DNA from: Dysgonomonas gadei ATCC BAA-286
GTDB taxonomy: Bacteria; Bacteroidota; Bacteroidia; Bacteroidales; Dysgonomonadaceae
Reading direction: 5' to 3'
Length of the DNA stretch: 64,000 nt
NCBI RefSeq assembly: GCF_000213555.1
Contig: NZ_GL891979.1
Coordinates: forward strand, 600,885-664,884
Both the position numbers and the translations under genes were made by a program. Positions 8,761 through 18,849 of the stretch are shown here, piece by piece (the stretch's first letter is position 1; each line of letters starts with the position of its first letter). The notes beneath the pieces are model-generated. The model did not search any database and was not told the DNA's origin. It was given only the letters and a program-made list of their open reading frames with translations.

Positions 8761-11232
8761 TTACTGTTCTATAGTTACATTATATGTGATTCCTTTTTGA
8801 GTCTCAAACGTATTCAAATAATATTGTCCGTCAAAAGTTTGTTTCGATACAGCCCCGTTAATTTTTACCGGGACAGAGGTTCTGAGAGTACATTTTTTTC
8901 CTAGCTTGGATTTGATCATAGCATTATCTAACACGTTATTTTTCCACTCGATGCCGATTTCAAACCCACCTCTGGCCATAATACCTTTTATTTCCCCCTC
9001 CGTCCATACATCAGGAAGTGCAGGCAACAGATGTATTTCATTCAAATGGCTTTGCAGCAACATTTCAATAAATCCGGCGGTGGCACCAAAGTTTCCGTCT
9101 ATCTGAAATGGCGGATGCGCATCGAAGAAGTTCGGATAAGTCCCTCCTGTGCTGCTACCGCCTTCCTCTACATATTTCATAATTTCCCTTATCATTTTAT
9201 AGGCATGATTACCATCTAATAATCTGGCGGCAAAGTTGATTTTCCATCCTTTACTCCAACCGGTTCCCTCATCGCCTCTTATTTCGAATGTCCGCTGGCA
9301 GGCAGCCGCTAAATCGGGAGTGATAAGTGGTGATATCTGACGTCCGGGATGTAATCCGAACAGATGTGAAATATGCCTGTGATGGGGATCCTGGTCTTTG
9401 TAATCTTTACTCCATTCCTGCAATTGCCCTTGAGAACCTATCTTATAAGGTAAGAGCTTATCCCGTTTTTTTATGAGTTGTTCCCTAAACTTTTTATCAA
9501 AGTTCAGTTCTTGCGAGGCCTCAATCAGATTAGTAAACAGATCCCGTATAATCGCTATATCCATAGTCGCCGCTTCAGTAACAGAATAGCGCTTACCATC
9601 AGCTGTAACGAAAGCTGCTTCGGGTGATGTGGAAGGAGATGTAATCAGATAGCCGTCTTTTTCTATCAGCCAGTCGAAACAGAATAGAGCAGCCTCTTTC
9701 ATTACAGGATATGCAATATCTTTGAGGAATCCTTTATCCCCCGTAAACTGATAATGTTCCCAAAGATGCTGACACAGCCAGTTTCCACCCATATACCAGT
9801 TAGCCCAATTGGGATCTCCATCCCCTCTGTCGCCCACTGCATTACTAAGCCCCCATATATCGGTATTATGGTGGGCGACCCACCCTTTCGCCCTATAGTA
9901 CTCCTGTGCGGTAATTGTTCCTGTTTTGGAAAGATTCTGTATAAATTGCAGTAATGGTTGATGCATTTCGGAAAGATTGGCAATTTCGGCAGGCCAATAA
10001 TTCATTTGAGTGTTTATGTTGATCGTATAATTGGAACTCCATGGCGGGCGGAATTCCTTATTCCAGAGCCCTTGTAGATTAGCCGCAGAGCCGCCCGGCC
10101 GTGAAGCCGAGATCAGCAAATAACGTCCGTAATGGAAGAAAAGGGATTCTAATTCAGGATCATAATTACCATACGAATATAGTTTTAGGCGCATATCCGA
10201 AGGTAGTTTACGATTTACATCCCTTGTTATGGTCGTATTCGGCAAACTAAACGAAACCCGGTTGAAATATTTCTGATAATCATTGATATGAGTAGTTTTC
10301 AGGTCGTAATATCCTTTATCCTGTACGTGTGCGATATATGATTCGGATATGCGTTTTTCATCTTTTCCTTCACTATCGGGGCATTTGTCAAATCCATTAA
10401 AACTTGTTGCGGCTGATAATAAAAGAGTAACAGATGTGGCATTTTTTATATATATCCCATTGTTGTCAGATATGATCGCCCCGTCTTTAGATCTGGCTTG
10501 TACAACAGTCTGGAATCTCATGCCATTGCAGCCCTCTGCATCTGTTTGCTCTATCGGATTCCTTCCGGGCTTATTATAATAATTGGGATCTACCCGGGCC
10601 GGCGCCTTCCCTCTGAGAACAATCCGGTTCTTCCCGTCGGCAGACAGCGTACCGGACAACTGGCTGTTGAGCGACACTTCCAAGTTGATCATCCCGGGCA
10701 TACTTGCCGTTATATGCATCACTAAAACACTGTCGGGAGCAGAAGTAAATATCTCACGGATATATTTTACCCCATTTATTTCGAACTCAGTAGTTGCTAT
10801 AGCATTTTCGAGGTCCAATGTACGCCGGTAATTCTTGAGTCGCCTGTTATCCGCATAAGTTTGTTTTATATGAAGGTCTCCTAAAGGCAGAAAACTCTCA
10901 CCATAATAACCCTGCATTTTTTTGCATAATTCGGTAGCCAGTTTATAATCTTCTTTGGCTAAAGCCTCTCTGATGGGCTGCAAGTATTTGTATGCTTCGG
11001 GATTTACATTTTTCTTTTGTGGCCCGCCGGACCATAAGGAGCCTTCGTTCAGTTGAATAAGCTCATTGTCAACACCACCAAAGATCATTCCCCCGATAAA
11101 ACCGTTACCTACAGGAAGGGCTTCAGTCCACTTACCGGCAGGCTTCTCATACCAGAGTTGAAGTTTATTCTGGGCACATACACCTGTAAAAATAAGGAAA
11201 TAAAGAATAATAAAACAGAATCTACTTTTCAT
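8761..11232 (-). CDS. GH95 alpha-L-fucosidase (1,2-alpha-fucosidase/galactosidase family)
   Basis: The 823-residue protein begins with a Sec signal peptide (FCFIILYFLIFTGVCAQ) and then the GH95 opening motif LQLWYEKPAGKWTEALPVGN. Family landmarks are present in order: IQLNEGSLWSGGP, INTQMNYWPAEIANLSE (about 407; supplies the active-site asparagines), ITSPSTSPEAAF (about 535; catalytic Glu region) and QIDGNFGATAG (about 710; Asp region). Length is typical for the family. It would remove terminal fucose or related sugars from host or plant glycans in the periplasm or at the surface. It is not inside a polysaccharide utilisation locus here: no SusCD pair is adjacent. The cleavage specificity cannot be read from sequence. 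Confidence 0.93.
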   Translation of the reverse strand: MKSRFCFIILYFLIFTGVCAQNKLQLWYEKPAGKWTEALPVGNGFIGGMIFGGVDNELIQLNEGSLWSGGPQKKNVNPEAYKYLQPIREALAKEDYKLATELCKKMQGYYGESFLPLGDLHIKQTYADNRRLKNYRRTLDLENAIATTEFEINGVKYIREIFTSAPDSVLVMHITASMPGMINLEVSLNSQLSGTLSADGKNRIVLRGKAPARVDPNYYNKPGRNPIEQTDAEGCNGMRFQTVVQARSKDGAIISDNNGIYIKNATSVTLLLSAATSFNGFDKCPDSEGKDEKRISESYIAHVQDKGYYDLKTTHINDYQKYFNRVSFSLPNTTITRDVNRKLPSDMRLKLYSYGNYDPELESLFFHYGRYLLISASRPGGSAANLQGLWNKEFRPPWSSNYTININTQMNYWPAEIANLSEMHQPLLQFIQNLSKTGTITAQEYYRAKGWVAHHNTDIWGLSNAVGDRGDGDPNWANWYMGGNWLCQHLWEHYQFTGDKGFLKDIAYPVMKEAALFCFDWLIEKDGYLITSPSTSPEAAFVTADGKRYSVTEAATMDIAIIRDLFTNLIEASQELNFDKKFREQLIKKRDKLLPYKIGSQGQLQEWSKDYKDQDPHHRHISHLFGLHPGRQISPLITPDLAAACQRTFEIRGDEGTGWSKGWKINFAARLLDGNHAYKMIREIMKYVEEGGSSTGGTYPNFFDAHPPFQIDGNFGATAGFIEMLLQSHLNEIHLLPALPDVWTEGEIKGIMARGGFEIGIEWKNNVLDNAMIKSKLGKKCTLRTSVPVKINGAVSKQTFDGQYYLNTFETQKGITYNVTIEQ

Positions 11233-11290
11233 TAAATATTAAATTGTAATTATTAAAAACGACGGGTTATTTTTTGCATAATTAGAAGAT

Positions 11291-11452
11291 TTATTGGCAA
11301 TAGAAATATTTTTTTATGGCGAAGTTTCGATAAAACTTTCCATCTCTAAGTAAAATTAATTCTTTTCCGGCATCAGACAATACGTAAGTAGCGAAACTTA
11401 ATGTTTTTCTTTCCTTTTTTGCTATCTGCAATTTTTTATATAAATCTGTCAT
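11291..11452 (-). CDS. Hypothetical 53-residue protein
   Basis: An ATG frame encodes a 53-residue Lys-rich soluble protein (MTDLYKKLQIAKKERKTL, then SDAGKELILLRDGKFYRN) and ends in TAA 58 bp upstream of the GH95 start on the same strand. The mix of residues looks protein-like rather than random AT-rich translation. There is no signal peptide or known domain. It may be a leader gene co-transcribed with GH95 or spurious; coding status is uncertain. Confidence 0.35.
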   Translation of the reverse strand: MTDLYKKLQIAKKERKTLSFATYVLSDAGKELILLRDGKFYRNFAIKKYFYCQ

Positions 11453-11552
11453 CGTTTTTTGTTGGTGCAGGTCTTATATATTAGTTAATATTAGTTGCCT
11501 ACCCGGATTGTAAAAATATTTGATAAACGGAAGGCTCTGTATCAGAGTTCCT

Positions 11553-11594
11553 GAAAAATGGAATCCGCTGGTTATCACAACCCACAGGATTCCA
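11553..11594 (-). terminator. Terminator of the fimbrial operon
   Basis: On the minus strand TGGAATCC and GGATTCCA form an 8-bp outer stem, with an inner GGGTT/AACCAG helix, followed by TTTTTC. It lies 78-119 bp past the last fimbrial gene stop. The rest of the 11453-11671 gap shows nothing else. Confidence 0.75.
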
Positions 11595-11671
11595 TAAGCA
11601 CAAATTCTACAAAACTACGCAATAGGTCTCCACGACCTAAACTTATATAAACTTGATAGTATGCCTGCTTG

Positions 11672-14557
11672 TTATTCCTCTACGACACAACGAACACTAA
11701 AACCCAGCTGGCGGAAAAGGATTGTATTTGGTATTACCAGACCATATGCAAAATTCATGGCATATGAACTTGTGCTGTTAGCAGATGAAGACCAGTACAT
11801 TCCATTTTCTCCGACTTTTGTCAATTTAGTTTCTTCCCGGAAGCCGGAAGCCGGAAAAAATGGGGATCCTATGTCAGACTTATTATATCCCCGGTTAAAT
11901 ATCTGGATGCCATAAGGTTCGATCGGAACGTACGGAATAAATGTTCCGGTAACTGTATAACTAGCCTCAGTGTTAAATTCGTTGGAAGTAGGCATGCGCC
12001 ATTTTTTACCTGGAGGAGCCCAGCCTTTATCTGTCATATATTTGCAAATGTCGCCAACACCAGTTGCTTCATTGGTTATTTCATAAAGGTATGCGCGGTC
12101 AAACTGCGTTTTCCCTACAGGAGGGTTGCTGCTTACACTGGCGGTTGCATAAGGGATGGCAGACCATGCAAAATTTAATGTCGTTCCGCCTATAGTGGGA
12201 TATATTGTGTTTGCTAAAGGATTGATATCTACAGGAGACATTCCATATAAGCTGCCTGCCTGAAAATACACTCCCTGATAGGTTCTGTGAGTAGTAACCC
12301 CTACATCGTCAAAGGTCAAATGTCCTGAAGCGAAATCGTAATAAATATTGCTTCCGGCCCAGCCCTGATGAGCTTTAGGATAATATTCATTGATTATATT
12401 CAATACAAGGGTTACATCATTGAATTTCTTCGGAGAGTCGGGACTTTCAAAAACAACACTTATCTGTCCCGCCATACTTACAACATTACTCACAACTCTG
12501 AAATTAACCGGAGTGCCTGTTCCCGTATTGGTACTACCGACAGTTCCTATTTTTAGATTATCTGATGCCTGCAGGTTCAAAAGCGAGCCGCTCCCTGTTG
12601 TTATATTCTCTGTGATGGATTTGATTCGCCAGTTGGTATTACTTCTCACATTAAAGGTATACGTGTTTCCGTTGGTCCAGTACGAAGAGTTGACATTGCT
12701 GAATACAAGGTTATATGCTGATTGTCGCAAGAAGAGGCTCTCAGTTATATTATTGGTCCCGTTGGATACCGTAAAGTCCATTTTTGATACTTTTACCAGA
12801 AACGGGTCTGTTAAAAGTTCGGCATCTGTAATAGCGGTGGGCTGCACTGTAAATAATTTTTCGCCCGAAGGATCGCTTATGGACGACTGTAGACCGAAGG
12901 AAGGTAAACCGGAAGACCCGTCTAAAGATAGCCCTGCGTTACCTATGACATAGTTAGTTGCGATAACAGAAGACGTTGCAGGACTCCATTTCATTTTGAA
13001 TTGCTGGGTTGAAGGTAATGCATTTATTGGTGCAGCAAATATCAATTCATTAATACTCTTGGTCCCGGCTACATTCTTTATGCTCAAAGCAAGTGCTGCA
13101 TTGATATTTTGTGTCACCTTGACTATATAAGTAAGGCGTCCGGCTTTCAGATGTATAAAACCAATACGCACTATACCGCTTATATTTTCAGTCAGGCTAA
13201 GTTTTACATTAGTAGTAACGCCGGAGGCTCCTGATGAAATTACGCTTCCTGATGTTGATAACAATCCCAGCCAGCTAATGTTATTCCCTCCGGTATCTAC
13301 TATTTTATCAACATTCCAGCCGGAAGGGTTATCTGTGCTCACAGCGAGACTGTTGCCTTCGCTGGTAGCTATATGGATATCGCGAGGTAATATAAATTCT
13401 CCTTGTGATACTCCCAGCATATACTGTCCGTCAAAGACGACATCGGATAGTTGAGCGTCATTCCATTCAATAACTTCCGCTTTTATATTCACAGGACGGG
13501 AATTGAAGGCATCTGTCGGAGTCGGCAATCCGGAGCCGCTTATTTCAGAAATATTTACTTTATAGTGATGATTTCGTAATAATGCCAGGTAGGTAGTATT
13601 GCCTGAAGACGTCTGGGTAAAATCGATCCGGTAATATGTAGGTTGGCTATCGCCTGTGTAAGTTCCACCAATAACCAGACAGGTATTGCTTTGTAATGAG
13701 GATGAACTTCCGGCTGACGCCTCGAAGGTGTAGATCTCTCTTGAACTCGAAACACCCGGTGTTGTGATGGCAGCCCCGTCATATACCAGCGGATTTTGTG
13801 CCGGATTAACCGGTTTCTGTGCTGAGGCCGGGACTGATGCTGCTGTTACTTTATTTTGCAATGCACTCCAGTTTGATGCAGTTGGAGCAATCCTGCCTTT
13901 GTTATTATAGTTATAGAGACGTATGCTTTCCAGAGTAAATTTGCTTGTGGCATCGGTATGAGTAAGTGCTACATCTATCTTAGAGACCATACGGATCAGA
14001 TTTACCGGATTACTGGCAGGAGTGCTGTTATTGACCGTGAGCGATGTTATTTCCCCCCACATCGGTATGGGGATGTATCCTGTAGATGCAGGATTGGCAT
14101 TCCATTTTCCTGAGTTTGCCAGCAACAATTTTTCCAAGACTGAAGATTTTGCCTCTCCATCACTGATACTACCTAAAGCATTAGCAAGGCTTTGGCGGGC
14201 ATTAGCCAGAATCACTATGTTATAAGTACCTTCCGGAATTTTTACAGTGAAGGTCTTAACCTTACTGTCTGTAGGGTTTGTATTTATAACATTGCTATAC
14301 AAGGGTTGGTAAGTATATTTACCATCTGTGTCGAACAACAAAATTTCTATACTCTGCACATTATCTTCATCTTCTTCGTCCATAGAGGACTTAAGTCCGG
14401 ATGAACCCGGAACTATGACGGAGAACAGTATTTCCATATCATTAATATTTCCAACCGGTACATCTTCCGTATCGCGGCAAGCGGAGCAGAAGAGGATTAG
14501 AAATATAGCCCAAACGGGTATAGTCCGGTATATAATTGATTTGATGGTTACTCTCAT
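11672..14557 (-). CDS. Fimbrial tip-like fimbrillin with FISUMP-like C-terminus (copy 2)
   Basis: A 961-residue lipoprotein: hydrophobic leader ending in a lipobox (LILFCSAC). The N-terminal fimbrillin module carries the family phrase SIEILLFDTDGKYTYQPLYS and EGTYNIVILANAR, as in FimA/Mfa-type and anchor proteins. Middle segments include BACON-like beta domains. The last 200 residues end with PGKKWRMPTSNEFN, MYWSSSAN and LGFSVRCVVEE, matching the FISUMP/DUF1566-type domain. It is strongly similar over its N-terminal half and its end to the preceding gene, so the two arose by duplication. As the last gene of the operon, it is likely a minor tip or adhesin subunit. The tip role is inferred from position and size. 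Confidence 0.8.
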   Translation of the reverse strand: MRVTIKSIIYRTIPVWAIFLILFCSACRDTEDVPVGNINDMEILFSVIVPGSSGLKSSMDEEDEDNVQSIEILLFDTDGKYTYQPLYSNVINTNPTDSKVKTFTVKIPEGTYNIVILANARQSLANALGSISDGEAKSSVLEKLLLANSGKWNANPASTGYIPIPMWGEITSLTVNNSTPASNPVNLIRMVSKIDVALTHTDATSKFTLESIRLYNYNNKGRIAPTASNWSALQNKVTAASVPASAQKPVNPAQNPLVYDGAAITTPGVSSSREIYTFEASAGSSSSLQSNTCLVIGGTYTGDSQPTYYRIDFTQTSSGNTTYLALLRNHHYKVNISEISGSGLPTPTDAFNSRPVNIKAEVIEWNDAQLSDVVFDGQYMLGVSQGEFILPRDIHIATSEGNSLAVSTDNPSGWNVDKIVDTGGNNISWLGLLSTSGSVISSGASGVTTNVKLSLTENISGIVRIGFIHLKAGRLTYIVKVTQNINAALALSIKNVAGTKSINELIFAAPINALPSTQQFKMKWSPATSSVIATNYVIGNAGLSLDGSSGLPSFGLQSSISDPSGEKLFTVQPTAITDAELLTDPFLVKVSKMDFTVSNGTNNITESLFLRQSAYNLVFSNVNSSYWTNGNTYTFNVRSNTNWRIKSITENITTGSGSLLNLQASDNLKIGTVGSTNTGTGTPVNFRVVSNVVSMAGQISVVFESPDSPKKFNDVTLVLNIINEYYPKAHQGWAGSNIYYDFASGHLTFDDVGVTTHRTYQGVYFQAGSLYGMSPVDINPLANTIYPTIGGTTLNFAWSAIPYATASVSSNPPVGKTQFDRAYLYEITNEATGVGDICKYMTDKGWAPPGKKWRMPTSNEFNTEASYTVTGTFIPYVPIEPYGIQIFNRGYNKSDIGSPFFPASGFREETKLTKVGENGMYWSSSANSTSSYAMNFAYGLVIPNTILFRQLGFSVRCVVEE

Positions 14558-14617
14558 ATTTTATTGCTTAATAATGCATTGTATAATTCTTTTTATTTCT
14601 GTTTATTCAGATTACTG

Positions 14618-17600
14618 CTATTGCTCGGCAACACACCGTACAGAAAAGCCTCCGGCGCGATAGGTCGGGTATTGTACTGCCACAGTGTTATTGGTGAAAC
14701 TGAGATAATTTGCACTTGTACCTGAATTTGTAGCCGTCCAATATATTCCGGTACTGCCAACATTAGTCAGATTTCCATTCGAATCTACGCGATAACCTGC
14801 TGCGGGATACCATCCACCATAACCTGTCCAGGTCATTCCATTGCTGCCCCATACGGCCCCATTTTGTCCCATTGTAAAGTTAGCAAGGAGCCATATTCCC
14901 TGCTGAGGTACACGCCATCCGGTGGGACATGGATCATAAACCGTTTTGGACGCAGGACCCCAGAGGGCATCGCTCCTGACTCCACTATTGCTGTACCAGT
15001 CGCGGGGATCTGTAGCCAGATAATAGAATGTGAAGGGATTAGCTATAGCATTGCCAAGATTATTTGCTACAGATACTTGTGCTCTGGTAACAGATATTGT
15101 TCCTGAGGCAGTGTATAATGTAGGTTCATCGGTTCCTGTCAACGTAGATGAACTCGGGAACGGGTCTTTGCGTCCCCATTGGTATAGCAAGCCTTTTGTT
15201 GCCGCCGCACTTGGTGTGTTGCCTATGGCTCCGAGGTTACGGTCCATAAATTTACCTGTACCTAAAGCTACCGGTGTATAGTCGGTCACCCATATATGCC
15301 AGGACCAGAGGGTTGTATTAGATGCGTTCTTGATCTCTACAACAGCATTTCCTGAAGCGCTTCCCTGTTTAACAAGAAGATAAGCAGATGATCCCGTTCC
15401 AATAATATGAATCTGGCTTATATTTGAATTGGATGCTACCCTGTTTGCATTGTCTGTCCAGAGGAGTCTGGCCGTGAAATTCTCCGATGCACCCAATTGA
15501 GTCCCTATCCCGGAGTCGTTTGCCCGGCTGACAGGGATAAGTATTCCTGTTCCTCCCGGATTGACAATATATGAGTTCGATTTAGGTTGGATGACACCGG
15601 CATAGCATGGCAATGTAATATCTGTATCGGCAAAACGACCTTGGGGGCTTTTGATCGTAAATACAATGTCTCTGTAGTAAAGCGCCGGATTGGCGGCATC
15701 GTTGATTATGTTGAAATATACTCTGGTACCGCTTGTATTGGCTCCTCCGGAAGTGGTCACTAAGGATTGTACCACATTATCCGGGTTACTTTTGACCTCA
15801 ACGGTGAAGTTTGTATTGGATTTGACTGTGAAATATTTCTGAGTTCCATCCATCAGGTAATATGCGTCTTTTTGCGTAGAGATATTATATCTGACTTGCC
15901 TGAGGAAAATACTTGTGGTTAAGAAGGTATATGGGTCGCCTATCCTGAAATCGACGACAGAGACCTTCTCCATGAAAGGATTTACTGCAATCTCAGCCGC
16001 TGTAATAGCTGTAGGGCGTACAGTAAACGTTTTCTCTCCCGAAGGATCATTCAGAAGAGCGAGTATACCTGATCCCGGCTGGTCTGAAGATCCGTCGAAC
16101 GAAAAGCCGATATTATAAATGTCGCTACGGGTTGCTGTGACACTTAATGTGACCGGGTTCCATTTGAGTTTGAATTGTTGTGCAGCAGGCTGAACATCGG
16201 CAGATGATGCAAAAACCAACTCGGATATAGCCTTGCCTGACAGGTCAGTCACCTTTAAATTCAGGTTGATTTCAGTTTTTTGCAGAACTTGTACCGTATG
16301 GGTAAGGCGTCCTGCGCTAAGATGAATATATGCTGTACGGTCTGATCCGCTGGTGTTTTCGGACATATTTAGCTTTAGGTCTGTAACGCTACCCGAAACT
16401 CCTGTGGATACGGCAGCTCCCAGAGTGGATACGACGCTGAGCCAGGTTACATTGTTACCGGAGACATCCGTTATTTTGTCTATCTTCCATCCGGAAGGAT
16501 AATCGGTTGTTACACAAAACGCATTATCAGAGCTGGAGGTTGTATGAGCATCGCGCGTAAATGTGATTGAACTCTGCGATACTCCCAGCATATATTGTCC
16601 GTCGAAGACGATATCACCGATCTTTACATTATCCCACATGATCACATTTGCTTCTATATTTACCGGGCGGGAACTGAATGCATCGGCAGGTGTGGGTAAT
16701 CCACGGCCGCTGACTTTTGTTATGTTTACTTTGTAATAATGGTTTCTGAGGACGGGCAGGTAAGTGGTAACCGATGATGACGTGCGGGCGAAATCTACAC
16801 GGTAGTATGTTGGTTGGCTGTCTCCCGTATATGTACCGCCTATCACCAAGCATGTGGCATTTTGCATCGATGACGGATCAGCCTTTGCAGCCTCGAATGT
16901 ATATATTTCTCCTGATGATGCCGTATGTGCTGTAGTAATAGCCGTACCGTCATATAATAACGGGCCTGGAGTGAGAATAGAACCGGTAGGTATACTGACT
17001 CCGGTGACAATACTTTGTGACTGGTCCCAATTACCTGAAAGTGGTGCTATATATCCTTTATTATTATAATTATATAGGCGTATGCTTTCTAAGGTGAAAT
17101 TAGCCGAGGCATCTGTATTGGTTAGTGCCACATCAATTTTAGATACCATACGAACCAGATTTACAGATGTACTGGACGGCAATGATGCATTTACGGAAAT
17201 AGAAGGTATTTCGCCAAACATTGGAATAGGTATATATCCTGCGGACACCGGATCGGCATTCCATTTATTGCTATTGGTGATAACCAGCTTTTCGAGTACC
17301 GATGCTTTGGAATCTCCGTCATGGATACTGCTCACGATTCCTGATACCGCTTGTCGCGCGTTAGCGAGTATTACCATATTGTATGTGCCTTCGGGAACCT
17401 TTATGGTGAAGGTCTTGATATTGCTGTTGTCAGGATCGGTATTGATTACATTGCTGTACACCGGTTGATAAGTATATTCCCCATTGTCATCGAACAATAG
17501 TACTTCGATGCTCCTGACTTCATTCTCATTACTTTCTGGCAGAGTCTTGGTTTTAGGGGCTGATGCTCCCGGAACTTTTACGGAAAAGGTTACTTCTTTT

Positions 17601-17719
17601 GTTGCTGAACCGGGAGATGGTACTTCGTCATTATCCTGACAGGAATTTAATAGTACTCCCGATAAAATGCATAAAGTAATGATGATTTTTTGTCCGGTAT
17701 GCATATTTATGATTCTCAT
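14618..17719 (-). CDS. Fimbrial tip-like fimbrillin with FISUMP-like C-terminus (copy 1)
   Basis: A 1033-residue lipoprotein; lipobox SGVLLNSC. The start could also be the ATG at 17704. It has the same architecture as its downstream paralogue: N-terminal fimbrillin module (SIEVLLFDDNGEYTYQPVYS, EGTYNMVILANARQ), BACON-like repeats in the middle, and a C-terminal FISUMP-like domain with MDRNLGAIGNTP, LLYQWGRKDPFPSS, YDPCPTGWRVPQ and GGFSVRCVAEQ. The FISUMP core is more complete than in copy 2. It follows the anchor gene in the same operon. Probably a surface-exposed tip adhesin of the fimbria; the receptor is unknown. Confidence 0.82.
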   Translation of the reverse strand: MRIINMHTGQKIIITLCILSGVLLNSCQDNDEVPSPGSATKEVTFSVKVPGASAPKTKTLPESNENEVRSIEVLLFDDNGEYTYQPVYSNVINTDPDNSNIKTFTIKVPEGTYNMVILANARQAVSGIVSSIHDGDSKASVLEKLVITNSNKWNADPVSAGYIPIPMFGEIPSISVNASLPSSTSVNLVRMVSKIDVALTNTDASANFTLESIRLYNYNNKGYIAPLSGNWDQSQSIVTGVSIPTGSILTPGPLLYDGTAITTAHTASSGEIYTFEAAKADPSSMQNATCLVIGGTYTGDSQPTYYRVDFARTSSSVTTYLPVLRNHYYKVNITKVSGRGLPTPADAFSSRPVNIEANVIMWDNVKIGDIVFDGQYMLGVSQSSITFTRDAHTTSSSDNAFCVTTDYPSGWKIDKITDVSGNNVTWLSVVSTLGAAVSTGVSGSVTDLKLNMSENTSGSDRTAYIHLSAGRLTHTVQVLQKTEINLNLKVTDLSGKAISELVFASSADVQPAAQQFKLKWNPVTLSVTATRSDIYNIGFSFDGSSDQPGSGILALLNDPSGEKTFTVRPTAITAAEIAVNPFMEKVSVVDFRIGDPYTFLTTSIFLRQVRYNISTQKDAYYLMDGTQKYFTVKSNTNFTVEVKSNPDNVVQSLVTTSGGANTSGTRVYFNIINDAANPALYYRDIVFTIKSPQGRFADTDITLPCYAGVIQPKSNSYIVNPGGTGILIPVSRANDSGIGTQLGASENFTARLLWTDNANRVASNSNISQIHIIGTGSSAYLLVKQGSASGNAVVEIKNASNTTLWSWHIWVTDYTPVALGTGKFMDRNLGAIGNTPSAAATKGLLYQWGRKDPFPSSSTLTGTDEPTLYTASGTISVTRAQVSVANNLGNAIANPFTFYYLATDPRDWYSNSGVRSDALWGPASKTVYDPCPTGWRVPQQGIWLLANFTMGQNGAVWGSNGMTWTGYGGWYPAAGYRVDSNGNLTNVGSTGIYWTATNSGTSANYLSFTNNTVAVQYPTYRAGGFSVRCVAEQ

Positions 17720-17798
17720 ACTCTATTTTGTTTCTGTGTTTTGCGCTGTGATATATACAGACCGGAAAGGAACCGGGCGATTCACCAGCCTGATATGT

Positions 17799-18737
17799 TT
17801 ATAATTCCGGGTCTACCGGTATTTGTCCCCATTCGGGAATACTTATTTCGACAGAGGCTTCTTTATATTCAACCAGTATAGGTACTACAGCCTTCTCTAT
17901 ACCTTCTACTGTTATATTATTCTCTTTCATAAAATCTTTGAGATTGATTACTGTAAGAGTGCTGCCATCGGAACTTTTCTTAATCTTTATTTCTATCGGA
18001 TTGTCATCTTGGAAACGAAGTGTGTAAAATGTTATAGCAGCGACTTTTTCTCCTGATATGTATTCAAATGCGGATATATCAAGATAATGGACAGCATTGC
18101 CGAAAGTCTGCATCTCGAAATTGTATCCACTGGTAACTCCGGTCATCTCTACTATCGGTGCAAGCAGTTGCCCCTGAGGACCTTTGTCTGAAAGCCCTTT
18201 TACATAGACCTGTATTTTTATGAATGCATTATGAAAATCGAGTATCCGTTCTATCACTGTTTCGGATACTGTCGTAACTTTTAATGACGGGGACAATACG
18301 GTATGATCCAATGCATAATATAATGTGTCGCCATTCGTTGCAGCAATTCCGCTTCTGAGGGCAGTATGAGTTACAAAAGCATCTTTCATCATGCTATTTG
18401 TACTTAACGGACTGAAAAATGTTTTTCCGGAAGCATTTCCCCAGCAGACGATCCGGTAACTACCCGGATCAAGATCCAGCATGATTCCGGCAAAAGAGGT
18501 TAACGCAGCCAGGTTTGCACTTTGGGTCATTACATATTGTCCATCTTCCTTGAAAACAAATACGTCCACCCTTTTTATTTTTTCGATAAAAAGTTCTTCG
18601 GGTCCATCGCTTACATAACGAAACTTCAGTATAAAATTTTTATCGATACCGACCGGACATTCACCTGAACTATCATCAATACACCTACTGAATATCAGGA
18701 TGGTAAACAATACGAAAAACAAATGGAACAATCTCAT
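17799..18737 (-). CDS. FimB/Mfa2-family fimbrial anchor lipoprotein
   Basis: A 312-residue protein; the leader LFHLFFVLFTILIFSRC ends in a lipobox-like cysteine. The phrase IKRVDVFVFKEDGQYVMTQS followed by LDLDPGSYRIVCWGNA is the hallmark of FimB/Mfa2 proteins, which anchor fimbriae to the outer membrane and set their length. Length fits the family. It lies 112 bp after the major fimbrillin gene, separated by a strong stem-loop, and precedes the two tip genes, the usual order of a Bacteroidales fimbrial operon. Confidence 0.88.
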   Translation of the reverse strand: MRLFHLFFVLFTILIFSRCIDDSSGECPVGIDKNFILKFRYVSDGPEELFIEKIKRVDVFVFKEDGQYVMTQSANLAALTSFAGIMLDLDPGSYRIVCWGNASGKTFFSPLSTNSMMKDAFVTHTALRSGIAATNGDTLYYALDHTVLSPSLKVTTVSETVIERILDFHNAFIKIQVYVKGLSDKGPQGQLLAPIVEMTGVTSGYNFEMQTFGNAVHYLDISAFEYISGEKVAAITFYTLRFQDDNPIEIKIKKSSDGSTLTVINLKDFMKENNITVEGIEKAVVPILVEYKEASVEISIPEWGQIPVDPEL

Positions 18738-18803
18738 ATATTAGGCCTTTAGATTCTTACTAAACCGCATCTCTCTGTGATATGGCGGATTTGTATAGTG
18801 ATC

Positions 18804-18836
18804 CTTCGGGGAAAGTATAGTCGGCTTTCCCCGAAG
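18804..18836 (-). promoter_or_regulatory. Intra-operon stem-loop between major fimbrillin and anchor genes
   Basis: A perfect 12-bp stem: CTTCGGGGAAAG at 18804-18815 with CTTTCCCCGAAG at 18825-18836, loop 9 nt. No U-run follows on the minus strand, so it looks more like an RNA-processing or 3'-stabilising hairpin than a full terminator. It would favour a high ratio of major subunit to anchor. Confidence 0.7.
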
Positions 18837-18849
18837 AATGCTGTATACA

